A DNA stretch of 64,000 bases from Williamsia limnetica (GCF_003217475.1 NZ_QJSP01000003.1:124001-188000), one strand, 5' to 3'. Numbered from the stretch's first letter, positions 15,749 to 25,238 are shown. Notes: generated from the sequence alone by a model not told the origin. Numbers and translations are program-made.

Positions 15749-16183
15749 ATGAATGACGCAACAGCACGATTCAGGAGGGCGAGCGCGGCAGTGGTCATCG
15801 CGTTCGGCGTTCTGCTGCTGCATTCATTGCCGATGACTCATCCTCCGGGAGGCCACAGCGCCGGCCAACAACTTCACGCTTCGGCACCTGCCGGCGAACA
15901 ACCTGGCGCGGCGCCGGCAACAGTCACCCACCAGGCCGGCACCGCACACACCCTGACCGCGACGATGTCGTCCGGCGTCGAGAGTACGACCCACGTGCCC
16001 ATGGCGATGTGTATGGCCATGGTGACAGCCGTCGCGGCACTGCTGGTCATCTGGCATCTCTCACCAGACAGTGACCAGAACGCCGCCGCCCGATCCCGGA
16101 GCACCGGGGTCGGACGGCACCTGTCCCGCGCTCCCCCGTGGGCAGGCCCCACGCTCGAGAAGTTGTCGATACTGCGGATCTGA
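15749..16183 (+). CDS. LpqS/DUF6153-like small copper-associated membrane protein
   Basis: A 144-aa protein with an N-terminal hydrophobic segment (VVIAFGVLLLHSLPM), a His/Pro/Ala-rich exported middle, and a second hydrophobic segment containing the Met/Cys motif MAMCMAM. This matches the DUF6153/LpqS type, which in M. tuberculosis belongs to the copper-responsive RicR regulon (family recall, not checked). The copper operator just upstream supports copper induction. GGAGGAGG at ~15732 is its ribosome site. It is probably co-transcribed with the DUF305 gene 102 bp downstream. Confidence 0.75.
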   Translation: MNDATARFRRASAAVVIAFGVLLLHSLPMTHPPGGHSAGQQLHASAPAGEQPGAAPATVTHQAGTAHTLTATMSSGVESTTHVPMAMCMAMVTAVAALLVIWHLSPDSDQNAAARSRSTGVGRHLSRAPPWAGPTLEKLSILRI

Positions 16184-16285
16184 CAGGCGCTCACCGACTT
16201 CGGTGAGGTGCCACAGAGATGTACCTGCGGGCAGCCCTGCCCGCTCCACAACGCAGTTCCGCACTACTTTTCGAGGAGATCCACC

Positions 16286-16939
16286 ATGCGTATGTCCTAT
16301 TCCACCCGCGTCCGGCTTGCCGTTCCCGCTCTCGCCGCCACCGCACTGATCGTGGTGTCCGGTTGCAGTGATGATGGTGGCCACGACATGGACTCGATGA
16401 CCAGCCATTCGATGCCCGATTCGGCGACCGCAGCACCGTCGACGGCCGACGATTCCGCCGAGTTCAACGACGCAGACGTCGCCTTCGCGTCCGACATGTA
16501 TCCCCACCATGCCCAAGCCGTGGAGATGGCCCGATTGGTGACCGGCCGCAGCTCCAACCCCGACATCGTGAGCTTGGCCGGTGCGATAGCAGCCGCTCAG
16601 GCCCCCGAGATGGATCAGCTGTCGCGCTGGCTACAGGCTTGGGGTCAGCCCACCCCGACCTCAGCGCCGCCCGCAGACATGACCGGTACAGATCATGGGG
16701 GCCACGGCATGAGCGCGATGATGTCGGACCAAGACATGGCCGACCTGACGTCGAAGACCGGCACCGAGTTCGACCAGGCGTGGGTCGCCATGATGATCGA
16801 GCATCACGCCGGCGCCATCGATATGGCGAGGACCGAGCTGGCGAAAGGCACCAATCCGGACGCAAAGGCAATGGCAGAGAACATCATCCGCACGCAACAG
16901 TCTGAGATCACCGCAATGAGAGCGCTGCAGACCAAGTAG
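16286..16939 (+). CDS. DUF305 lipoprotein
   Basis: A 217-aa lipoprotein: basic start, hydrophobic stretch and lipobox VVSGC (Cys ~24). The mature part holds two ferritin-like DUF305 halves with the HH pairs FASDMYPHHAQAVEMA and MMIEHHAGAIDMA, ringed by Met and His residues, suiting metal binding outside the membrane. GAGGAG at 16273 selects the ATG at 16286. DUF305 proteins often accompany copper-resistance genes, and the upstream operator fits. The frame extends upstream to a GTG at 16208; that extension is treated separately. Confidence 0.9.
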   Translation: MRMSYSTRVRLAVPALAATALIVVSGCSDDGGHDMDSMTSHSMPDSATAAPSTADDSAEFNDADVAFASDMYPHHAQAVEMARLVTGRSSNPDIVSLAGAIAAAQAPEMDQLSRWLQAWGQPTPTSAPPADMTGTDHGGHGMSAMMSDQDMADLTSKTGTEFDQAWVAMMIEHHAGAIDMARTELAKGTNPDAKAMAENIIRTQQSEITAMRALQTK

Positions 16940-16951
16940 CAACGACATACT

Positions 16952-16991
16952 GACCGGCCGGGTGCCACATCCGTGTGGCTCCTGGCCGGTC
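16952..16991. terminator. Hairpin between convergent DUF305 and permease genes
   Basis: Arms GACCGGCC (16952-16959) and GGCCGGTC (16984-16991) enclose a further GCCAC/GTGGC pairing. It has no T-run but sits between convergent stop codons and could stop transcription in both directions. Confidence 0.6.
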
Positions 16992-17002
16992 GGTCGCCGA
17001 CT

Positions 17003-18487
17003 TCAGTCAGACGGTTGCGCCTCCAGGTGCACCGCGTCGCCGCCCGAGGGTTCCGTTTCGAAAACCTCTCGGTTGAAGATCATCAATTTCACGAAATAGA
17101 GTCCGCCTGCGGCGACCAATCCGAGCACGATCAGGACGGGAACACGGGCTTCCTCCGGCGTCACGAGAACGAAGATCGCTGCTGCCACCCAGATCAGCGC
17201 CACAACCGCGACAGGCACTTCGAAACGGCCGAGGCTGAATCCGCCTTCTTTGACCTCCAGTCGTTTTCGTACCACGAGGTACAAGATGACGATCCCGCCG
17301 TAGATGATGGCCGGCAACACGGTGCCACCGACGAGCAGCTCGATCAGCGCATCACCCGGTAGCGCAACCATGAGGACCACACCGATCACCAGAACGAGGA
17401 CCGTCGCGAAAATCGGGGTCTGCGTCCGGGGATTCACCCTCCGCAGCAACTTGTGTGCCGGAAAACGCGCGTCTCGGGCCATGGCGAACGCCTGCCTCGA
17501 GCAGGCTGCCAACACCACCATCCCGCCTCCGAATATCGCGAACACGATGACTGCCAGAAGGATTCGCTCAGCCACCGGTCCGAGCTGATCCCGGATGATG
17601 GCCGCTACCGGGGAACCATCGGCGCTCACCTTGGTCACGTCTTCGATCGCGACCGTCAGCGCGATCAGGAACACGAGGCCGGCAATGGCGGCTGCGAGGA
17701 CTGATCCGACGATCGCACGCGGCACACTACGGAACGGGTCTTTCGCCTCCTCGGCAAGATTGGCTGCCGAGTCGAATCCGACCAGGGTGGTCATGCCCAT
17801 CAGCATCCCGGCCATCAAACCGCCACCGACCGCGAAGTAGTTGGCCTCGCCCTCGGTGACCCCACGCGAGGTCAGATTGCCGACATCGCCGCTGCTGGTG
17901 AACACCACAACTGCGGCCAACGCGAGCACCAAGACCACGACGATCCCGATCTCCGCCGCCACCGCACCTGCGGTGATCATGCCGAGCAATCGCGTCGAGG
18001 CAATCACCATCACCACTTGGATGACCAGGACCACCACCGTGATGATGCGGGCGGTGTCTTCGTTCTCATCCATCCCGACCAGCGGCATGAACGCCTGACT
18101 CGCCAGCGCACTGTCCATCGCCACGACTGCGGTGGCCAGGTACCAGAACGTGAGCCACCCGAACAACCAACCGACCTTGGGATTCGCAAGACGGGAGGCC
18201 CACTGATAGGACGAGCCGCTCAACGCGATCCGGGCGGCGAACTGCGCCACCACCAGAGCAACCAGGGTCTGCCCGATTGCGGCGATCACCCACAGCCAGA
18301 TGCCGACGGGTCCGGCTGTCGTCAACACCTGTCCGTACGTCGCGAAGACGCCCACGGCGACTGAGATGAACGCGAAGGAGATCGCAAAAACCTGGAACCC
18401 CCCGAGGGTTCGCTTCAATTCGGTGGCGGAAGTGCCGCCATGCGGCTCATTGCTCGAGTTCGTGTCGTCGGCCAGGGATTGTGCCAC
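17003..18487 (-). CDS. APC-superfamily amino acid permease (copy 1)
   Basis: A 494-aa permease with about 12 membrane helices. Typical APC segments are GGFQVFAISFAFISVAVG in helix 1, SGSSYQWASRL, and GFDSAANLAEEAKDP in the middle. Substrate is probably an amino acid or amine. The GTG at 18487 is chosen over the ATG at 18520 because the second copy at 28985 has the same TGAGGTA ribosome site, spacing and length of 494 aa. Identity between the two copies is high over the whole length. It is divergent from the thiolase-like gene. Confidence 0.92.
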   Translation of the reverse strand: MAQSLADDTNSSNEPHGGTSATELKRTLGGFQVFAISFAFISVAVGVFATYGQVLTTAGPVGIWLWVIAAIGQTLVALVVAQFAARIALSGSSYQWASRLANPKVGWLFGWLTFWYLATAVVAMDSALASQAFMPLVGMDENEDTARIITVVVLVIQVVMVIASTRLLGMITAGAVAAEIGIVVVLVLALAAVVVFTSSGDVGNLTSRGVTEGEANYFAVGGGLMAGMLMGMTTLVGFDSAANLAEEAKDPFRSVPRAIVGSVLAAAIAGLVFLIALTVAIEDVTKVSADGSPVAAIIRDQLGPVAERILLAVIVFAIFGGGMVVLAACSRQAFAMARDARFPAHKLLRRVNPRTQTPIFATVLVLVIGVVLMVALPGDALIELLVGGTVLPAIIYGGIVILYLVVRKRLEVKEGGFSLGRFEVPVAVVALIWVAAAIFVLVTPEEARVPVLIVLGLVAAGGLYFVKLMIFNREVFETEPSGGDAVHLEAQPSD

Positions 18488-18535
18488 CGTGGGTACCTCA
18501 CCTTGTCTTGTGGAGGGCATCCCGCGCCAGGCGCT

Positions 18536-18566
18536 CGGAACGTCGACAAAAGGCTAACCCGACTTA
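18536..18566 (-). promoter_or_regulatory. Conserved 31-nt element upstream of permease copy 1
   Basis: On the minus strand TAAGTCGGGTTAGC, six variable bases, then TCGACGTTCCG. The same two blocks with the same 6-nt gap occur at 28909-28939 upstream of copy 2. It lies 49 bp before the chosen GTG and probably contains promoter or operator bases. Confidence 0.65.
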
Positions 18567-18719
18567 TCCAATGATGTGCTGTTTTGGCGACGCTCAACTG
18601 GGCTTTTGTTCGCCACAACGACCCATTTCCGGAACACGCCAGCCTGGCGCCCACTCGATGGAATAGCCTCCAGACAGTCGTCCATCAACGAGGGGGCGTT
18701 TCGCCCAGACAGGAGAACG

Positions 18720-20300
18720 ATGCCCGGAACCTTCACCAGCGGGCTGCATTCGAGCGTCGCCCGGTCGACCCCTGTGATCGTCGGAGTCGGCCAGTGGACC
18801 AGGCGGCCGGACAAGGACGTCATGCCCAGCGAACCCGCCGCGATGATGGCCGAGTCGCTACGCCGGGCGGCCGACGACACCGGCGGCGACCCGAACCGCA
18901 TCCTGCGCGAGGCCACCGGATTGTGGACCGTGGAGACCGCGAGTTGGCAATACCGAAATGCGCCGAGCGCCGTCTCGGAGGCACTCGGCATTGCACCGCC
19001 ACGCCATCTGGTCACCTCCACGACCGGCGGCGAACAGCCTCAGGCCCTGGTCAATCGAGCCGCTCTCGCCATCGCGGCCGGCGACCACGACATCGTTCTC
19101 ATCGCCGGCGGCGAGGCGTTCCGGTCGATTCGCTCTGCGGGCACGGCCGGCATCGAACTACCGTGGACCGAGCAATCCAGCTCGGTTCGTGTGGCCGAGA
19201 CCCACCCGGATCCTCGCCCCGAAGCTTCCCACCCCTGCGAACTCGCAGCCGGCGCCGTGCTGCCAACCGACTATTACCCATTGTTCGAGAACGCGTTGCG
19301 TGGCGCGTCCGGCAGGACAATCGCCGAGCACCAGTCGACACTCGGTGCGTTGTGGCACAACTTCTCGTCGGTGGCACAGTCGAACCCGCACGCCTGGAAC
19401 GCAATCGATGCGAACGCCCGCCAGATCGCCACGGTGGGGGCCGACAACCGCATGATCAGTTTTCCGTACACCAAATTGCTCAATTCGAACATCTGGGTCG
19501 ATATGGCGGCGGCCATCGTTGTGTGCTCCGTCGACAAGGCACGGAGCCTGGGCATACCGGCGGACAGGTGGGTGTTTCCCCTCGCGTCGGCCGAAAGCCA
19601 CGACCACTGGTTCGTCACCGAGCGCGACCAACTCCACCGATCCGATGCGATCGGACTCAATGGCCGAGAGGCGTTGGCCAGCGCGAGTATCGACATCGAC
19701 GACGTCTCCTACATCGACCTGTACTCCTGCTTCCCATCCGCGGTCCAGATCGCTGCCAACGCCCTCGGACTCCCCGTACTCGACCCCGACCGTCCACTCA
19801 CCGTGACGGGCGGTCTCACATTCGGGGGTGGACCGGGAAACAATTACGGCACACACTCACTGGCAACCATGACCGAAACGCTCCGTAAGGATCCAGGCGC
19901 TATGGGATTGATGACGTCCACCGGCATGTTCCTCACAAAGCATGCCGTCGCCCTGTACTCGACGACACCACCCCGCGAACAGTTCAGGGTCACCTCTCCG
20001 CAGCAGGCGGTTGATGCATGTCCGAGGCGCGTGCCGGCCGAAAACCACAGCGGTACAGTTCACTTGGAGACGTACACCGTCCGACACGATCAACGGGGAC
20101 TCCCCGAGCGGGCCATCATCGTCGGACTAACCGCCGACGGGGCACGAACCTGGAGCCGATCCTCGGACCAAGACCTGATGGCCGCCCTCGAAACCGAGGA
20201 CCTACTCGGCAGCTCCGTGCGGCTGTCACATGGCCGGGTGACAGAGATCAGCGACCAGGTGGAGGAGACCATCTCAATGTCCCGAAAGGGGCTGCGCTGA
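18720..20300 (+). CDS. Thiolase-fold protein (acetyl-CoA acetyltransferase/SCP2-thiolase-like)
   Basis: A 526-aa protein from the ATG at 18720, just after AGGAGAACG. Thiolase-like blocks are STPVIVGVGQW at the start, AGGEAFRSIRSA at ~130 and the C-terminal GGLTFGGGPGNNYGTHSL at ~370. No typical catalytic nucleophile Cys is evident at the usual N-terminal position (TTGGEQPQ lies there), and the C-terminal domain carries an extra ~100 residues. Related actinobacterial proteins are annotated as acetyl-CoA acetyltransferases. Its stop overlaps the next start by one base, so it forms an operon with the DUF3556 gene. Confidence 0.85.
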   Translation: MPGTFTSGLHSSVARSTPVIVGVGQWTRRPDKDVMPSEPAAMMAESLRRAADDTGGDPNRILREATGLWTVETASWQYRNAPSAVSEALGIAPPRHLVTSTTGGEQPQALVNRAALAIAAGDHDIVLIAGGEAFRSIRSAGTAGIELPWTEQSSSVRVAETHPDPRPEASHPCELAAGAVLPTDYYPLFENALRGASGRTIAEHQSTLGALWHNFSSVAQSNPHAWNAIDANARQIATVGADNRMISFPYTKLLNSNIWVDMAAAIVVCSVDKARSLGIPADRWVFPLASAESHDHWFVTERDQLHRSDAIGLNGREALASASIDIDDVSYIDLYSCFPSAVQIAANALGLPVLDPDRPLTVTGGLTFGGGPGNNYGTHSLATMTETLRKDPGAMGLMTSTGMFLTKHAVALYSTTPPREQFRVTSPQQAVDACPRRVPAENHSGTVHLETYTVRHDQRGLPERAIIVGLTADGARTWSRSSDQDLMAALETEDLLGSSVRLSHGRVTEISDQVEETISMSRKGLR

Positions 20301-22036
20301 TGGGATTTCTCAAACCCGACCTGCCCGTCGTCGACCTGGCCGAGTGGAACAAGGGAACCAGGGCGGAAAAGATCCGTCCCATGGCGAAACACTGGGCCGA
20401 GATCGGCTTCGGCACACCGGTGGTGCTCCACCTGTTCTACGTTCTCAAGATCATCTTGTACGTTCTCGTCGGGTGGCTCATCGTCCTGAGCACCGCCGGT
20501 ATCGACGGATTCACGAACGTCGGTTCGTGGTGGACCGAGCCGATCGTCTTTCAGAAGATAGTGCTGTACACCATGCTCTTCGAGGTCATCGGCCTTGGAT
20601 GCGGGTTCGGACCCCTCAACAACCGGTTCTTCCCACCACTGGGCTCCATCTTGTACTGGTTGCGGGTCAAGACCATTCGGCAACCGCCGTGGCCAACCAG
20701 GGTTCCGTTGACGTCCGGCGACACCCGTCGTACGGTGGATGTGGCGCTCTACGCAGCGCTGCTGGTGATGATCGTGTTCGCGCTGTTCAGCAACGGCACC
20801 GGCCCGATACCCGCCCTCGACAGCGAGGTCGGCACGCTACCGATATGGCTGATATCGGCCATCCTGACCATTCTGGTGCTGGCCGGTCTCCGCGACAAAA
20901 CCATCTTCTTGGCAGCTCGCGGCGAGGTGTACGCGACGCTGACCGTGACGTTCCTGTTCAGCGGTGTCGACATGATCGTCGCAGCCAAGCTCGTCTTCCT
21001 CGTGATCTGGATCGGGGCGGCCACCTCCAAACTGAACAAGCACTTTCCCTTCGTCATGGCGACCATGATGTCGAACAGCCCGGTTGTCAGAACCCGTCGC
21101 CTCAAACGACAGTTCTTCGAGCACTTCCCCGACGACCTGAGACCCGGCAGACTCGCGCGGACCTTCGCCCATGTCTCCACCGCAATCGAGATGCTCGTTC
21201 CTCTGGTGCTGTTCTTCTCGGGCGGCGGATGGCTGACAACCGTGGCCGCGACCATCATGATCTGTTTCCACCTGGGCATTCTCACCGCCATACCGATGGG
21301 AGTCCCGTTGGAGTGGAACGTCTTCATGATCTTCGGAGTGGTCACCCTGTTCATCGGTCACGCAGACGTCGGCCTGTCCGATGTCACCAATCCCGTGCCC
21401 GTTGCAATCCTGTTCGCGGTCATCGCAGGCATCGTCGTGCTGGGAAACCTCTTTCCGAACAAGATCTCGTTTCTCTTCGGCATGCGTTACTACGCAGGCA
21501 ACTGGGACACCACCCTGTGGTGCATCAAACCATCCGCATCGAAGAAAATAGAAGACGGAATCATCTCCATCGCAGCCATGCCTGCCGCGCAGTTGGAGCG
21601 CGTCTACGGCAAGGACGGTGCGCAGATCCCCTTGTATCTGGGATACGCGTTCCGCGCGATGAACACGCACGGACGGGCGTTGTTCACTCTGGCTCATCGC
21701 GCCATGGCCGGTCATCCCGAGGAGCAGTACGTGATCACCGACGGTGAGCGCATCTGCAGCATGGCGATGGGCTGGAACTTCGGCGACGGCCATCTGGGCG
21801 ACGAGCATCTCATCGATGCCCTGCAGGAGCGCTGCCACTTCGAGCCCGGTGAGGTCCGGATCGTGTTGCTGGACGCTCAGCCCATTCACAGACCGACACA
21901 GGCGTATCGGTTGGTCGATGCGGCGACCGGCGAGTTCGAACGCGGCTCGGTGCGGGTGTCTGACATGGTGACGCGTCAGCCTTGGGACGACACCGTCCCC
22001 GTACAGGTCGACAGCAGCACGCCCTCGACGCCCTGA
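20300..22036 (+). CDS. DUF3556 transmembrane protein
   Basis: A 578-aa protein starting at the ATG overlapping the upstream stop (TGATG). It opens MGFLKPDLPVVDLAEWNKG, the usual start of DUF3556 proteins, has about eight to ten hydrophobic segments through residue ~400, then a soluble C-terminal region of about 180 residues. DUF3556 proteins occur in mycolic-acid bacteria next to thiolase-like genes; function is not established. Coupling to the thiolase-like gene suggests a role in lipid metabolism at the membrane (inference). Confidence 0.87.
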   Translation: MGFLKPDLPVVDLAEWNKGTRAEKIRPMAKHWAEIGFGTPVVLHLFYVLKIILYVLVGWLIVLSTAGIDGFTNVGSWWTEPIVFQKIVLYTMLFEVIGLGCGFGPLNNRFFPPLGSILYWLRVKTIRQPPWPTRVPLTSGDTRRTVDVALYAALLVMIVFALFSNGTGPIPALDSEVGTLPIWLISAILTILVLAGLRDKTIFLAARGEVYATLTVTFLFSGVDMIVAAKLVFLVIWIGAATSKLNKHFPFVMATMMSNSPVVRTRRLKRQFFEHFPDDLRPGRLARTFAHVSTAIEMLVPLVLFFSGGGWLTTVAATIMICFHLGILTAIPMGVPLEWNVFMIFGVVTLFIGHADVGLSDVTNPVPVAILFAVIAGIVVLGNLFPNKISFLFGMRYYAGNWDTTLWCIKPSASKKIEDGIISIAAMPAAQLERVYGKDGAQIPLYLGYAFRAMNTHGRALFTLAHRAMAGHPEEQYVITDGERICSMAMGWNFGDGHLGDEHLIDALQERCHFEPGEVRIVLLDAQPIHRPTQAYRLVDAATGEFERGSVRVSDMVTRQPWDDTVPVQVDSSTPSTP

Positions 22037-22176
22037 CAGCACTTGTACCCCGTCTCCCCGATACCCCTTCTCCACCGATACCTGGACACAAATGTGTCGC
22101 GGACGGCTAAGCTGTGCGAGTGCACAGCAATTCTGACGACCGTCAGAATACGGCGACGAAGGGGATGCGTTCACTC

Positions 22177-22368
22177 ATGAAGATCAAGGCCGACTTCGAC
22201 CTCTGCGAGTCCAACGGCGTCTGCGTCGGCATGGCGCCCGATGTGTTCGACCTCGACGAGGACGACTACCTGGTCGTCCTGCAATCCGACGTGCCGGCGC
22301 AGCGGCGCGAGGAAATGCGGCTCGTGGTCAGCAGCTGCCCGAAATCGGCGTTGACGACCGAGGACTGA
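22177..22368 (+). CDS. 3Fe-4S-type ferredoxin
   Basis: A 63-aa acidic ferredoxin with CESNGVC near the start and a third ligand in SSCPKSAL. CX5C plus a distant CP is the single-cluster type that reduces cytochromes P450 and other oxygenases; the variable mid-position residue is Asn. The ATG at 22177 is 12 bases past GAAGGGG; the in-frame ATG at 22165 is possible. No P450 gene is nearby, so its partner is unknown. Confidence 0.88.
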   Translation: MKIKADFDLCESNGVCVGMAPDVFDLDEDDYLVVLQSDVPAQRREEMRLVVSSCPKSALTTED

Positions 22369-22453
22369 TCCGCCTTCGACTATCGCAGCGCTGTCTGCGC
22401 CAGCCGGGATTCGTCCGCACGAACGGGTGTCGACGACGGCCATACAGCCGTCC

Positions 22454-23875
22454 TCACACCTTGGCGATTTCGCCTGGTTGCCACGACTTGGCGAACCAAG
22501 CCTCGAGGGGTCCGTAAATCCGGAGCAGCGCAAACCAGCTCTTCCCGGGTACGGTCTGAATCCAGTTGTCCTCGTGCCCATCCGGTGCCGATGGCCCAAA
22601 CCAGAGCACTATCGACCCGTCGGTTTCGGCTTTGACTGTGCCGCTCAGGCTCATCAGGCTCGGGTGCGGGTTGTCGGTGCACAGCAGAGACCTGGTCTGG
22701 GTGTCGTAGATGTCCAGCGACCAGAAGTTCTTCGCAGGTGGGTTGGGTGGCAACACGATGCGGTAGGTGTTGGCGCCATCGAGTATCCGGCCGTCGGAAT
22801 CTTGAGCCGTATAGGTGTATGCCGACCCGGCTCCGACCTGTGCATGGGCCATCGCCGGCGTGATGACGGTTGCGGCATAGTGGAAAAGGGTTCGCGCATC
22901 GAGGAGCCGAGCGTTGTCTTTGATGAACTCGTGACTGCCACCGACGAATCCGTCTTTCCATGATCCTTCCGCGAAGGTGAAGTTCTCGCGGTCACGGGGA
23001 AAATACACGAGTGCCCGACTCATACCGGCCGCGGTCCGGGCGGAAGAATCAAGGATTGCCCGCAGTCGGTCATCCGGCTCGAACGTCTGCCCGTGGACGA
23101 TACCGATGGCCGCGAGTTGCCCCGCTCGCTCTGGATCCAACGACCCGGCCGGTTCTTCCTGTACGAGCTCGTTGATCTCTTCGAAGAAGCTGAAGTCGTT
23201 GGAATGGACCGTGTTGAACGTCTTTTCCGCAATGTTCACGTGGACGAGGTCCGGAGGAGCCGACGCGTCGGCGAGACGATAGACGCGTGCTTGTTTGATC
23301 GCCTCGACACCCGCGAGGGCTCGCAGAACAGTCCAGATGGTGAAGGTCTCGCTGCGGTAGATGTAGTACCCGTCAGGTTCGTCGCCGTCGTATCCGGGCG
23401 GTAGGAACAGATACTTTCCGCCCTCCCCTCTGTCCGGGCCTGCCAACCCCATGTCCGCGATATAGCGAAACCAGAAGTCGTCGACGACGCATAGCGAATT
23501 GGTCGGCGGCTCGATGACAACCGGGCCGTCGCGAAGATCGATGAACATGACGCCATATGCCGTCGATGTGTTCGGGGTCAAGAAGAATGAACCCGAGTTT
23601 GCGCGCGGGTCGGTGATCCCGAGAACGTTGACGCCGTCGATACCGGCGTTGCGGAAACCACGGCGCATCGCAACGAGCGAGGCCCCGGGAACAGTGTTGA
23701 GAAACACGTCCACGCCGCGTAGGTAGTCCAGGCCGTCATAGAGGGCTCGGGTGGTCTCCGGCGTGGGCACCCCATCGAAGAAATCGTAAGTTCCCAACGG
23801 GGTCTCCACCCGATCGGGGACACCGATCGTCTCCAGAGCCGACTGCAGGTCGAGCGCATTTCCAGTGTCATTCAT
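22454..23875 (-). CDS. DUF1254/DUF1214 protein
   Basis: A 473-aa soluble protein from the ATG at 23875, which follows GGAGG at good distance; the longer frame to 23938 is rejected. The N-terminal DUF1254 part includes NTSTAYGVMFIDLRDGPVVI, and the C-terminal DUF1214 part includes PAKNFWSLDIYDTQTRSLL. The family is widespread in bacteria but no activity is established. It is divergent from crtE. Confidence 0.88.
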   Translation of the reverse strand: MNDTGNALDLQSALETIGVPDRVETPLGTYDFFDGVPTPETTRALYDGLDYLRGVDVFLNTVPGASLVAMRRGFRNAGIDGVNVLGITDPRANSGSFFLTPNTSTAYGVMFIDLRDGPVVIEPPTNSLCVVDDFWFRYIADMGLAGPDRGEGGKYLFLPPGYDGDEPDGYYIYRSETFTIWTVLRALAGVEAIKQARVYRLADASAPPDLVHVNIAEKTFNTVHSNDFSFFEEINELVQEEPAGSLDPERAGQLAAIGIVHGQTFEPDDRLRAILDSSARTAAGMSRALVYFPRDRENFTFAEGSWKDGFVGGSHEFIKDNARLLDARTLFHYAATVITPAMAHAQVGAGSAYTYTAQDSDGRILDGANTYRIVLPPNPPAKNFWSLDIYDTQTRSLLCTDNPHPSLMSLSGTVKAETDGSIVLWFGPSAPDGHEDNWIQTVPGKSWFALLRIYGPLEAWFAKSWQPGEIAKV

Positions 23876-24112
23876 CGTTGTCGTGCCTCCTTGACGCCGC
23901 GTGAATCGCAAGGTCGAGCATGTGTCACGCCGGAGCACGCCGCCTCATCTCGAAGGGGTGAGATTCGAGCTCACGCGCGGCTGAGCAGCCGGCAGTCGCT
24001 CGGCGATCGGCAAATTCGTCGTCTCAGCCACCCATCCGATCCCATAGGCGGCTCCGAACTCATTGAGAACGCCTTTTGTAACTGGACTTACGCCGGACAC
24101 GGAGAACGTCAG

Positions 24113-25228
24113 ATGATGTCGATAGATCACCAGGCCGCGGCCCCGACCGTGGACGACCTGGTCCAGCACCGCAACCAGATGATCATGGGCTCCGTGAACG
24201 ATGTGTTGTCGTCGCACGTGACCGATCACTCGGCGGCGATGGGTGAGTTGAGCGACGAGGTCACGTCGTTGACGGCAACGATCGCGAACACGCTCGACCG
24301 TGGGAAGCGGATCCGCGCCCAATTCTCCATGTGGGGGTCTTTCGGTGCGTCCGGGGGCGAATTGGTCGAGGGTGTTCCGGAGATCGCTGCCGCCATCGAG
24401 CTCTTCCACTTCGCTGCGCTGATCCACGACGATCTGATGGACAGCAGCGACACCCGTCGCGGACTGCCGACGGTGCACCGCCATTTCGCCGATGAGCACA
24501 TTCGCGAGCAGCGACTCGGCGACGCCGACAACCACGGTTCCGCCGCCGCCATCCTCGTCGGAGACATGTGTCTGTCGTGGTCGGACGATCTGGCCGCGAT
24601 GGCCACCGACTCCCTGGACTCGGCGGCACGTCGCACCGTCCGGGCCATGTGGTCACAGATGCGCGATGAGGCCTATGCCGGCCAGTACCTGGACATGCTC
24701 AGCCAGACCGAGGCCACCACCTCCCGGCGCCGCACCGACCTCATCCTCCGCCTCAAGAGCGCGAAATACACGATCAGTCACCCACTCTGCCTCGGTGCAG
24801 CGATCGCCGGCGGCGACGATGAACTGCTGCACCTCTACGACCAGATCGGACTGACGGCCGGCGCAGCCTTCCAACTGCGCGACGATCTCCTCGGCGTGTT
24901 CGGTGACCCTCGGGTCACCGGCAAACCGGCCATAGATGACATTCGCGAAGGCAAACGCACCCTGCTCATGGCGGTGGCGGAATCGAGAGCCGGCCAGTCG
25001 CAGAAAGAGATACTCCGCCACGCCCTGGGTAATCCGGCAGTCGGAGAAGACGATCTCGAGGCGGTCCGATCGGTGCTCACCGCCACGGGCGCCGATTCAG
25101 CGGTCGAGGACAGGATTCGCGAGCTCACGGGCAAGGCCATGGAGATCCTGGAGTACCTGCCGGTCGACGACGTGACCAGGTCCGCGCTGACGGGCTTGAT
25201 CGAGCGGTGCGTGTGGCGCCAGTCCTGA
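24113..25228 (+). CDS. crtE: Polyprenyl (geranylgeranyl/farnesyl) diphosphate synthase
   Basis: A 371-aa trans-prenyltransferase. The first Asp-rich motif is DDLMDSSDTRRG (~residue 105), the second is DDLLGVFGD (~262), with the GKRIR diphosphate-binding segment at ~residue 65. It makes the C15-C20 precursor used by the phytoene synthase encoded nearby. Start ATG at 24113 follows GGAGAACG. It is convergent with crtI across a 51-bp gap. A GTAA-N6-TTAC palindrome at 24078-24091 may be an operator. Confidence 0.93.
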   Translation: MMSIDHQAAAPTVDDLVQHRNQMIMGSVNDVLSSHVTDHSAAMGELSDEVTSLTATIANTLDRGKRIRAQFSMWGSFGASGGELVEGVPEIAAAIELFHFAALIHDDLMDSSDTRRGLPTVHRHFADEHIREQRLGDADNHGSAAAILVGDMCLSWSDDLAAMATDSLDSAARRTVRAMWSQMRDEAYAGQYLDMLSQTEATTSRRRTDLILRLKSAKYTISHPLCLGAAIAGGDDELLHLYDQIGLTAGAAFQLRDDLLGVFGDPRVTGKPAIDDIREGKRTLLMAVAESRAGQSQKEILRHALGNPAVGEDDLEAVRSVLTATGADSAVEDRIRELTGKAMEILEYLPVDDVTRSALTGLIERCVWRQS

Positions 25229-25238
25229 GGCACTGAGC

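Noticed and set aside
20344-22174. Long frames on both strands (467 aa plus, 445 aa minus) opposite the DUF3556 gene
   Set aside because: Arg/His/Gly-rich shadow translations typical of alternative frames in high-GC DNA; the DUF3556 frame has family motifs and a coupled start.
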